NCBI GenBank assembly: GCA_023489375.1
Contig: JAMDCX010000040.1
Coordinates: 1 to 5,701 of the forward strand
From: Planctomycetota bacterium
GTDB taxonomy: Bacteria; Planctomycetota; Phycisphaerae; WQYP01
Direction of reading: 5' to 3'
DNA: 5,701 bases
Under the pieces are notes generated by a model. It did not search any database. It saw only the letters and a program-made list of their open reading frames with translations, and was not told where the DNA came from. Position 1 is the first letter of the stretch. Each line of letters starts with the position of its first letter. A program made the position numbers and the translations under genes. This document shows positions 1 through 4,759 of this stretch, one piece after another.

Positions 1-165
1 GAGGAAGCGGAGGAAAACAGAGGTTTGGCATAGTGTTTATCCATCCTCCCCTTACCTCTGCTACCTCCTTGTGAATATATTGCCTCGTCATGTCGTTGAG
101 TCGTTGTGGTGAATGACCCGTCGTAACATCGTCGGAATGTTATTGAGCAGATTTAATTATAACCG
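1..165. other. Left-edge region, no supported gene; purine-rich imperfect inverted repeat
   Basis: I see no gene I can support here. The first 80 bases have a G/A-rich left half (1-25) and a C/T-rich right half (44-70). CAGAGGT at 19-25 is repeated inverted as ACCTCTG at 54-60, and the surrounding GAGG/CCTC runs extend the symmetry imperfectly. This could be the edge of a dispersed repeat or a transcription-stop structure for a gene to the left. Frame 1 reads an acidic ten-codon tail to a TAG at 31-33 that could end an upstream gene, but it is too short to judge. The remainder to position 165 shows nothing recognisable. Confidence 0.3.
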
Positions 166-171
166 CGTAAC

Positions 172-210
172 GGTAACCATAGTTCATATATCTGTCCGTG
201 AATGGTTACC
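172..210. repeat. Imperfect hairpin upstream of the membrane-protein gene
   Basis: GGTAACCA (172-179) pairs with TGGTTACC (203-210), and TTCA (183-186) pairs with TGAA (199-202). This gives a 12-bp stem with a 3-nt bulge and a 12-nt loop. The right half, TCCGTGAATGGTTAC (195-209), differs at two positions from the right terminal repeat of the transposon copies further right. The hairpin may therefore be a decayed transposon end rather than a regulatory site. It lies about 155 bases before the ATG at 366. No T-run follows, so it is not a normal intrinsic terminator. Confidence 0.45.
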
Positions 211-263
211 ATTATTTTTTACTCATTGCGGCGCGGCCGCAGGGATGGAGATGTTGGTGGCCG

Positions 264-279
264 GACTGTGAACGGTTAC
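264..279. repeat. Solo right-end-like copy of the transposon terminal repeat
   Basis: GACTGTGAACGGTTAC ends with the 12 bases GTGAACGGTTAC, identical to the last 12 bases of the 16-bp right terminal repeat of the elements at 1425-1733 and 2919-3260. No matching left end, and no 8-bp duplication of the following GCTCCGCA, is visible to the left. It is either the remnant of a truncated copy or an element whose other end is too decayed to see. It lies 86 bases before the start codon of the membrane-protein gene. Confidence 0.5.
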
Positions 280-365
280 GCTCCGCATTCGCCGGCTGTA
301 CAGAAGTGAACGCTTGGTGCACAATATATTCAGGCCGTGGATAGCCTGCTGACGGATGATAATTA

Positions 366-869
366 ATGCGCCGTATTAAAAACACAAACACTTTTCTTCT
401 TATTCCTCTGATTGTAAGTGTCGGCGTAGTAAGCTGGGCTATACTTTCCGGCGCTCTGCTGGTATTGGCTTTGCTGATCCTTTCTCCAGCCCTTCATGAT
501 CTCCATCAGGCGGAAGTCATGCGCAATAATTTGCAGGCAACCTTAACGCTCATTAACGAAAAAATAGCCCTCCAGAACCATTTCCTCGAACTTGCAGATT
601 CAGATCCGCGACTCATGCAGCGTTTGGCTGATCGTCAACTCAGCGTCGTGAATCCCAATGAAGAAGTGCTGCCACTGGCCAATGATAATCGGCCTCGTGA
701 TGTACAGAGCCTCATTGATGAAGCCTTAAAGCCTGTTGAACCTCACCCTGTGCCACCGCTGCCATGGCTTGTCAATATCACCCGGTTTAATGTTATACGC
801 GGGCCGCTGATCATTCTGGTTTTGTGCGGTCTGGTGGTGGCTTTTCTCCTGGATATTCGCCGGGTTTAA
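366..869 (+). CDS. Small two-helix membrane protein of unknown function with periplasmic coiled coil
   Basis: I cannot name a function. The 167-residue protein starts with a basic tail (RRIK), followed by a long hydrophobic stretch at about residues 10-39. A helical, coiled-coil-like segment follows at about 43-77, with ADSDPRLMQRLADRQL just after it (77-92). A proline-rich hinge at about 122-133 (PVEPHPVPPLPW) leads to a second hydrophobic helix at about 146-162, ending in the basic DIRRV. Basic residues at both ends suggest cytoplasmic termini and an external loop. The coil after the first helix resembles FtsB/septum-initiator architecture, but I see no motif proving a divisome role. I recall similar small proteins from planctomycetes; this is memory, not a search. 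The ATG at 366 has only a weak GGAT-type ribosome site about 8 bases upstream. The gene stands alone between transposon-end-like sequences, with no operon partner. Confidence 0.75.
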   Translation: MRRIKNTNTFLLIPLIVSVGVVSWAILSGALLVLALLILSPALHDLHQAEVMRNNLQATLTLINEKIALQNHFLELADSDPRLMQRLADRQLSVVNPNEEVLPLANDNRPRDVQSLIDEALKPVEPHPVPPLPWLVNITRFNVIRGPLIILVLCGLVVAFLLDIRRV

Positions 870-893
870 TGTAGATGAGCGCTGTTAAGTGTT

Positions 894-908
894 GTAATCG
901 TTCACGAG
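894..908. repeat. Solo left-end-like copy of the transposon terminal repeat
   Basis: GTAATCGTTCACGAG matches the first 15 bases of the transposon left terminal repeat (GTAACCGTTCACGGG) except at two positions. It begins 25 bases after the stop of the membrane-protein gene. No matching right end was found downstream, and the eight bases before it (TAAGTGTT) have no visible duplicate. With the right-end-like copy at 264-279 it brackets the membrane-protein gene in the same relative arrangement as the two full elements bracket moxR. Confidence 0.45.
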
Positions 909-978
909 TACATCGATCAATCAAACGGTAATAGCTTCTGTTGTGCATGGGTGGCCATATATTTTGGATATTCTTTTA

Positions 979-1072
979 TCTCCCCATCATTTATATAGCC
1001 CCATACCGACAAATTCCATTTTAGCCGCGTGGCCTTGGTCCGCGTGTCAACACTATCAATCTTGCCCCCGTC
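979..1072. repeat. Dispersed repeat with GTGGCCTTGG hairpin, copy 1
   Basis: This stretch aligns along roughly 95 bases with 3271-3367. Shared blocks include CCATCATTT, the TACCG.CAAAT.CCAT block, CGTGGCCTTGG, the GCGT.AA block and ATCT.GCCCCC. The core can fold: CGCG at 1026-1029 pairs with CGCG at 1041-1044 around GGCCTTGG. The two copies differ by scattered substitutions and small indels, so they are old. No reading frame is preserved between them. It appears to be a non-coding dispersed repeat, but its full boundaries are unclear. Confidence 0.5.
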
Positions 1073-1287
1073 CCTAATATGGCCCACCCCTTCTTAAACC
1101 ACGTTAGTTTCTTTCTACAAAAATCTCGCGATTCTTGCGCAACATATTTATGGCACCATAATATCGTTCAATGTTTACGCGGGCATGGAGGTATTTTGAC
1201 TTGGCCGGTGTTTGACTTTATGCGTTTGAATCCGTCTATGCCGGTTCAAGTGCAATAGGGTATCGAGCCAGTCCGTCGCCTTGTCCC
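1073..1287. other. Gap with no supported gene
   Basis: No gene, RNA or clear repeat can be supported here. On the minus strand, 1107-1217 is open for 37 codons with no good start and ends at a TAA at 1104-1106. It includes the peptide VNIERYYGAINMLRKNREIF, which looks faintly protein-like and could be a gene remnant, but I recognise no family. Confidence 0.3.
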
Positions 1288-1424
1288 TAAGGAATGAAAT
1301 CGCAATAACTTCCACCAAGTGGCTGTACCGGTTGGTGCGTGGATTCCAGAGCACCATCCGTCATATAGCCACCGGCTTTGCCGGTGGTAAAATGTTTTAA
1401 TGATAATGCCAATCGGGAATTTAT

Positions 1425-1733
1425 GTAACCGTTCACGGGCCTGAAGGAGAAGTTAAGGTATGGTTGGGTGCAGCCATATTTTTTGGCAAAAGTCAGTATC
1501 CTGGGATCGCGGGCGTCTCGCCCGCCGTTGCCCCCCAATGATTTATTGGCCCAGCAATACCAATTAATGCTCCGGAGGCGGGCCACGAGTGGCTTACATA
1601 TGAAATGACTGGTAACAATCTGATACAGAAATTTGTAACCGGGAATATGTTCGTAACCGCAAATAACAATATCCGCAATGTGAAAGGCTATGTTTTCCTA
1701 TCGAGTATTTCACTTTGGCCCGTGAACGGTTAC
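1425..1733 (+). mobile_element. Non-autonomous MITE-like transposon, copy 1 (IS66-like ends)
   Basis: This 309-bp element has perfect 16-bp terminal inverted repeats, GTAACCGTTCACGGGC at 1425-1440 and its reverse complement at 1718-1733. It is flanked by a perfect 8-bp direct duplication, GAATTTAT at 1417-1424 and 1734-1741. Removing the element and one duplication restores a continuous stretch that matches the intact arm around 4951-4970 at 19 of 21 positions with no gap. It contains no credible gene. The conserved right half carries several GTAAC motifs (about 1612, 1635 and 1653), and the centre holds a GC-rich hairpin. Ends beginning GTAA and an 8-bp duplication are typical of the IS66 family, which suggests but does not prove that such a transposase moved it. 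Assigning + strand is arbitrary; copy 2 has the same orientation. Confidence 0.88.
1509..1525. repeat. REP-like GC-rich hairpin inside transposon copy 1
   Basis: GCGGGCG and CGCCCGC form a perfect 7-bp stem around TCT. The same 17 bases, preceded by the same TATCCTGGGATC, occur in the second element at 3036-3052, in the middle of otherwise poorly conserved sequence. I recall very similar palindromes as abundant dispersed repeats in PVC-group genomes; a genome-wide count would test this. Confidence 0.75.
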
Positions 1734-1768
1734 GAATTTATTATGGTCCCATTCCTGAATTTCCGATT

Positions 1769-2806
1769 TCAGCGCGACAGAGATTTCGTGGCTACCGCAT
1801 CGGGGGTGGCTTCAATGTGCGTTAACAGATCCTGGATAATGGCAGTGGCGTCGATGCCATCTGCATGGGCGTCAAATTGGGTGATAATCCGGTGCCGCAG
1901 GCAGGGTAAGGCCACTGCGGCAATGTCCGCGGGCGTTATGAAAGCCCGTCCCTCAATGAGTGCCTGTACCCGGGCCGCCAGCATTATGGATTGCGCGGCG
2001 CGGGGGCTGGCTCCATAGCGGACATATTTTCGTACTAGCGCGGTGGCTTCACCGTTTGCGGGGTGTGTGGCCAGTATAATCCGCGCAATGTAACGCTTAT
2101 ATATATCCGCCACCAGTACGGTACGAACCACCTTTTTCATTTCCACCAGCCGGGCCGCATTCAGAATGGTCAAAAGACCGGGCTTTTGCAGACCAGTGGT
2201 GCGGTCCATAATGCGTACGAGTTCCTCCACTTCCGGCGCGATCATAAGGATATTCATGGCGAAACGGTCCAATTGCGCTTCCGGCAGAGGATAGGTTCCC
2301 TCCATTTCCAGAGGATTCTGGGTGGCGATAACAAAAAAAGGGTCCGTCAGATGATGCGTAGTACGGGCCACGCTTATGGATTGTTCCGCCATGGCTTCCA
2401 ATAATGCCGATTGCGTTTTGGGTGAAGCCCGGTTGATTTCATCCGCTAGAATCAGATTACCGAACAGAGGTCCGGGTTGAAATTGCAAACTGCGTGTGCC
2501 ATCCGCATCCGTTACCAAAATAGAGGTCCCCAGAATATCGGCGGGCATTAGATCGGGTGTGAACTGGATTCGGGAAAATTTCAGATCCAGTACCTGACCC
2601 AATGACCGGGCCAGTACGGTTTTGCCCAGGCCGGGAACGCCTTCAAGCAAAGCGTGTCCACCGATCAGCAGGCAGGAAAGTGTCTGGCGAATCACTGTGG
2701 TTTGCCCCACCATAATCTTGCCCAACTCGCGCTCCAAAGCCTCAAACGTTCGTTGGAATTCCTCCACACCGGGAGCAGAGATTACTGGAATATCGGCCTC
2801 AATCAT
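1769..2806 (-). CDS. moxR: MoxR-family AAA+ ATPase
   Basis: A complete 345-residue ATPase of usual MoxR length. An N-terminal helical region is followed by Walker A GVPGLGKT (56-63), Walker B LILADEINRA (118-127), sensor 1 in VIATQNP (159-165), the arginine finger in EAQLDRF (176-182) and sensor 2 in YGASPRAAQ (264-272, Arg269). The C-terminal lid helices run to about residue 330. MoxR proteins are cytoplasmic, chaperone-like ATPases that usually act with VWA-domain proteins to mature or activate complexes. The start is set by a strong AGGAG ribosome site 5 bases before the ATG and a good -10 box beyond it. The gene normally sits with DUF58, VWA or transglutaminase genes, but here it is alone between two transposon copies. 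All catalytic motifs are intact, so it should be functional. Its partner cannot be read from this window. Confidence 0.93.
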   Translation of the reverse strand: MIEADIPVISAPGVEEFQRTFEALERELGKIMVGQTTVIRQTLSCLLIGGHALLEGVPGLGKTVLARSLGQVLDLKFSRIQFTPDLMPADILGTSILVTDADGTRSLQFQPGPLFGNLILADEINRASPKTQSALLEAMAEQSISVARTTHHLTDPFFVIATQNPLEMEGTYPLPEAQLDRFAMNILMIAPEVEELVRIMDRTTGLQKPGLLTILNAARLVEMKKVVRTVLVADIYKRYIARIILATHPANGEATALVRKYVRYGASPRAAQSIMLAARVQALIEGRAFITPADIAAVALPCLRHRIITQFDAHADGIDATAIIQDLLTHIEATPDAVATKSLSR

Positions 2807-2811
2807 GTATA

Positions 2812-2842
2812 CTCCTCTGATGGCATACTAACCGGCATTATA
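2812..2842 (-). promoter_or_regulatory. moxR -10 box and ribosome binding site
   Basis: On the minus strand there is a consensus TATAAT (plus-strand ATTATA at 2837-2842) 30 bases before the ATG. AGAGGAG (plus CTCCTCT, 2812-2818) sits 5 bases before it. No good -35 hexamer is found 16-18 bases further upstream, so the promoter may need an activator or the true start may differ. Confidence 0.55.
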
Positions 2843-2879
2843 CTCTATACGCAACGTGAGCATCGGGCGGTGGTATTAT

Positions 2880-2913
2880 GTCGAAAGGAAATCTGAACCA
2901 TATTCTTTTCGAC
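2880..2913. promoter_or_regulatory. 11-bp dyad upstream of the moxR promoter
   Basis: GTCGAAAGGAA (2880-2890) and TTCTTTTCGAC (2903-2913) are inverted copies with a single G-T mismatch and a 12-nt gap. The centre lies about 57 bases upstream of the moxR -10 box, a position where an activator could bind. The last three bases of the right arm overlap the target duplication of transposon copy 2, which begins at 2919. The dyad could be an operator, a hairpin ending transcription from the right, or chance. No T-run follows. Confidence 0.4.
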
Positions 2914-2918
2914 AATTC

Positions 2919-3260
2919 GTAACCGTTCACGGGCTTGAAGGAAGAAGAGAAAGGTCTGGTTGAGTGCAACCATAAATTTTAGTAAAAGTCCGACAACCGC
3001 CATCAGTTTGTATATTCGAGAAGTATCCTGGGATCGCGGGCGTCTCGCCCGCCGTCATCCTCCAAGGAACCGTTGGTATAGCATTGCCAGTGGATGTTCT
3101 GGAGACGGGCCTCGAGTGGCTTACATACGAAATGATTGGTAACAATCTGATACAGGAATATGTAACCAAGAATATGTTCATAACCGCAAATAACAATATC
3201 CGCAATGTGAAAGGCTATGTTTTCCTATCGAGTGTTCCACTTTTGCCCGTGAACGGTTAC
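2919..3260 (+). mobile_element. Non-autonomous MITE-like transposon, copy 2 (IS66-like ends)
   Basis: This 342-bp element has the same perfect 16-bp terminal inverted repeats as copy 1 (2919-2934 and 3245-3260) and lies in the same orientation. The flanks are GACAATTC (2911-2918) and AACAATTC (3261-3268), an 8-bp duplication with one substitution. They differ from the flanks of copy 1, so the two copies inserted separately. The right part (about 3110-3240) is nearly identical to copy 1. The left part is more diverged and carries about 33 extra bases before the REP-like hairpin. No transposase or other credible gene is present. Open frames on the minus strand are shared with copy 1 but look like by-products of repeat conservation. 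Confidence 0.85.
3036..3052. repeat. REP-like GC-rich hairpin inside transposon copy 2
   Basis: Same perfect palindrome as at 1509-1525 (7-bp stem GCGGGCG/CGCCCGC, loop TCT), in the same orientation and the same relative place in the element. Confidence 0.75.
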
Positions 3261-3270
3261 AACAATTCTT

Positions 3271-3367
3271 AATCCCTCCATCATTTTTCTGGGAACCTTG
3301 TACCGCCAAATCCCATGTTGGTCACGTGGCCTTGGCCCACGCGTTAATTCTGGAAATCTCGCCCCCC
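3271..3367. repeat. Dispersed repeat with GTGGCCTTGG hairpin, copy 2
   Basis: Aligns over about 95 bases with 979-1072. CGTGG (3325-3329) and CCACG (3337-3341) form a 5-bp stem around CCTTGGC. It begins about 10 bases after the right end of transposon copy 2 and ends about 45 bases before the promoter of the STAS gene. Confidence 0.5.
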
Positions 3368-3413
3368 AAAAAAATGTGGCTGCGCCTGAAAATAGGGTCG
3401 CATCCATATCCCA

Positions 3414-3441
3414 TTGACAAGTGCTGTTTACAGCGTATGCT
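3414..3441 (+). promoter_or_regulatory. Probable sigma-70 promoter of the STAS gene
   Basis: A perfect -35 hexamer TTGACA (3414-3419) is followed after 16 bases by TATGCT (3436-3441), a 4-of-6 match to the -10 consensus. The expected transcript start would be near 3449, leaving a leader of about 60 bases before the ATG at 3508. Confidence 0.55.
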
Positions 3442-3466
3442 TATATCAGTTATATTGATACGCTGT
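3430..3466. promoter_or_regulatory. Operator-like perfect dyad overlapping the STAS-gene promoter
   Basis: ACAGCGTAT (3430-3438) and ATACGCTGT (3458-3466) are perfect inverted copies separated by 19 bases, which themselves hold TTATAT twice (3441-3446 and 3450-3455). The left half-site overlaps the proposed -10 box, and the right half-site would fall just after the transcript start. A repressor bound here would block transcription. Alternatively the right half could pair within a leader hairpin. No binding protein is identified. Confidence 0.5.
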
Positions 3467-3507
3467 TCGGTGGAAAATGTTTCCGTCGGGCGGATATGGA
3501 GTCCGGC

Positions 3508-3891
3508 ATGCTTCAGGATGCGGCAAGGCTGAAAGTCACTCGAGATGACGCGATTATTCTGGTGGAGTTTACCCATCGGAAAATCTTGGACGAAGCTAAT
3601 ATCGTCGAAATCGGGGACCAGCTTGTGGCGCTAATCGAAAGTGAACACCGGCCCAAAGTTATCATTTCATTCGCCGGGGTTGATCACCTTTCATCGGCAG
3701 CCCTTGGAACGCTCATTACCGTCAACAATAAAATTCGTAATCACGATGGACAATTGCGGCTCTGCAATATCCAGCCTCAGATATTTGAAGTTTTTGTTAT
3801 CACAAAACTTAATAAACTGTTTCGCATCTATCCGACAATAAAAGAGGCGAAAGAAAGCTTGGAGCCGCAAAACCAGAAAGGCGTCGTGTAA
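3508..3891 (+). CDS. STAS-domain anti-sigma-factor antagonist (SpoIIAA/RsbV type)
   Basis: A 127-residue single STAS domain, close to the usual length. The core strand VIISFAGVDHLSSAALGTLI (51-70) aligns with the SpoIIAA segment around its phosphorylated Ser58. DSSGL is replaced by SSAAL, but the acceptor position remains serine (Ser63 here), so the switch can still be phosphorylated. A second conserved stretch, LRLCNIQPQIFEVFVITKLNKLF, follows as in the family. Such proteins, when unphosphorylated, bind an RsbW-like kinase and release its sigma factor or other target. Upstream in-frame starts lie inside the promoter and are unlikely. ATG 3508 is preferred because GGAG sits 6 bases before it; ATG 3496 is the alternative and lacks a clear ribosome site. 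The kinase-like gene 137 bases downstream on the same strand is the expected partner. Confidence 0.85.
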   Translation: MLQDAARLKVTRDDAIILVEFTHRKILDEANIVEIGDQLVALIESEHRPKVIISFAGVDHLSSAALGTLITVNNKIRNHDGQLRLCNIQPQIFEVFVITKLNKLFRIYPTIKEAKESLEPQNQKGVV

Positions 3892-4028
3892 CGTCAAAGT
3901 GCGGCGAGCTTGTTCCGGTGCGTAGCCGGTACGTGACATGTTTATCGTGATAAGCAAGAGGGGTATGGATGCCCTTAGCGCTGATGGATTAGCTTGCGCT
4001 TGCCCATAAGTTGAGAACGGGCGTAATT

Positions 4029-4538
4029 ATGAGACGAATGCGGCTGGGCAAAACTGGTTTACATCACAGTGGAACCAATGTGACACCTTCCAGCGCCTTG
4101 TGGTTGCGGATGGATATCCCCAGCGATCTGCGGCGTTTACAGGATGTTGAAGAGGCCGTTCTTTCCCAATGTCAGCGCTATTGCTATACCAATCGTGATC
4201 TGTTTGCACTGAAACTGGCCATTGATGAAGCTGTCGCCAATGCGATCAAACATGGCAACCGCAGTGATTCTGAAAAACACGTGCACATTAAATATCGTGT
4301 TACCCCGCATCGGGCTGATGTAGTTGTAGAAGATGAAGGCCCCGGTTTTAATCCCGCAGCTCTCCCCGATCCTACCCGGGAAGAGCATCTTGAGGCTCTT
4401 CATGGCCGGGGCATTTTACTTATGCGGGCCTTTATGAATAACGTGGTTTACAGTCCCACTGGAAATGCTGTAACCCTGACCAAATTTAACGACTCGCCAC
4501 GCACGATGGAGTCTGCTGTAGTGCTTTGTCAAGCCTGA
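4029..4538 (+). CDS. Anti-sigma-factor serine kinase-like HATPase (RsbW/SpoIIAB type)
   Basis: A 169-residue cytoplasmic GHKL ATPase of the small RsbW/SpoIIAB class, without a dimerisation or sensor domain. The N box is AIDEAVANAIKHGN (64-77, with Glu67 and Asn71 in the ExxxN position of SpoIIAB). The G1 box is EDEGPGFNP (101-109, Asp102) and the G2 box is HGRGILLM (125-132). These kinases phosphorylate a STAS antagonist and hold a sigma factor in the alternative complex, so the STAS gene just upstream is the likely substrate. The gap of 137 bases leaves open whether they share a transcript; no clear internal promoter or terminator is seen. The ATG at 4029 is chosen over an upstream TTG (4011) with no ribosome site and over ATG 4038; no strong ribosome site marks any of them. 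The first 20 residues and the last 15 lie outside the fold. No sigma-factor gene is in the window. Confidence 0.87.
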   Translation: MRRMRLGKTGLHHSGTNVTPSSALWLRMDIPSDLRRLQDVEEAVLSQCQRYCYTNRDLFALKLAIDEAVANAIKHGNRSDSEKHVHIKYRVTPHRADVVVEDEGPGFNPAALPDPTREEHLEALHGRGILLMRAFMNNVVYSPTGNAVTLTKFNDSPRTMESAVVLCQA

Positions 4539-4551
4539 AAATCAGCTTAGA

Positions 4552-4652
4552 TTGGCCGAAAATGGGCCAGATGCAAGGAGCGAGCGGCGAAAACCGGGTC
4601 CATAAGACCCATTGAGCCGCTTCGACGCCGCAGATGGCCCGTTTCCGGCCAA
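4552..4652. repeat. Hairpin-rich structured element just downstream of the HATPase gene
   Basis: An 18-bp outer stem pairs 4552-4569 with 4635-4652 (TTGGCCGAAAATGGGCCA against TGGCCCGTTTCCGGCCAA). One mismatch and one G-U pair interrupt it. Inside are nested pairings, AGCGGC (4583-4588) with GCCGCT (4616-4621) and GGGTC (4596-4600) with GACCC (4606-4610), the latter around a CATAA loop. It starts 14 bases after the stop codon of the HATPase gene. No T-run follows, so it is not a standard terminator. It may be a palindromic mobile repeat, a transcript-end stabilising structure or a small RNA. I recall similar blocks as dispersed repeats but cannot confirm this here. Confidence 0.5.
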
Positions 4653-4759
4653 CCCTGCTGGCGGGGGCCAAAGGGCTGTGGGCTTTGTCGCTCGTCGTGA
4701 TAGTATTTATCAATACACCTTCCTCCTCGCTTCGCGCCCAAGTCCCCTTGGCCTGCCGT
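4653..4759. other. Gap between hairpin element and inverted-repeat arm, no supported gene
   Basis: No gene is supported. Open frames on both strands cross into the neighbouring repeats and lack ribosome sites. The sequence may belong to the hairpin element or to the inverted repeat, whose outer limit cannot be seen because the matching arm reaches the window edge. Confidence 0.3.

Larger units (their letters stand above)
1288..1760. repeat. Diverged third copy of the large repeat, split by a transposon insertion
   Basis: The part at 1288-1424 aligns with 4825-4960 in the left arm of the large inverted repeat. Shared stretches include AATAACTTCCA, CCGGTTGGTGCGT, GCACCATCCGTCATATAGCC, the CCACCGGC hairpin (1369-1387, loop TTT) and AATGCCAATCGGGAA. 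The alignment stops at 1424, where the transposon at 1425-1733 begins, and resumes at 1742-1760 (TATGGTCCCATTCCTGAAT against the arm's TACGGTCCCATTTATAAT). The repeat ends about 9 bases short of the moxR stop codon, so its insertion may have separated moxR from anything formerly downstream. Divergence is clearly greater than between the two arms at the right end, so this copy is older. Confidence 0.8.

Noticed and set aside
1..33. C-terminal tail of an upstream gene ending in a TAG at 31-33
   Set aside because: Only ten codons are visible, two of three frames are open equally far or further, and the sequence is low-complexity.
1107..1217. Possible gene remnant on the minus strand containing NIERYYGAINMLRKNREIF
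   Set aside because: Only 37 codons, no start, and no family recognised; kept as a comment, not as a gene.
1287..1678. Overlapping minus-strand open frames in transposon copy 1 and the flanking repeat
   Set aside because: Similar peptides in copy 2 (starting MRILLFAV) reflect nucleotide conservation of the repeat. Substitutions are spread without codon bias, and no transposase motif is present.
1605..2831. Plus-strand open frames opposite the moxR gene
   Set aside because: They are shadows of a gene with complete AAA+ motifs on the other strand.
1417..3268. A CRISPR array or composite transposon formed by the two repeats
   Set aside because: The repeats are over 300 bases, only two in number, and have distinct target duplications, so they are neither CRISPR repeats nor ends of one transposed unit.
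3938..4009. 23-codon frame between the STAS and HATPase genes
   Set aside because: No ribosome site and no support beyond an ATG; likely chance.
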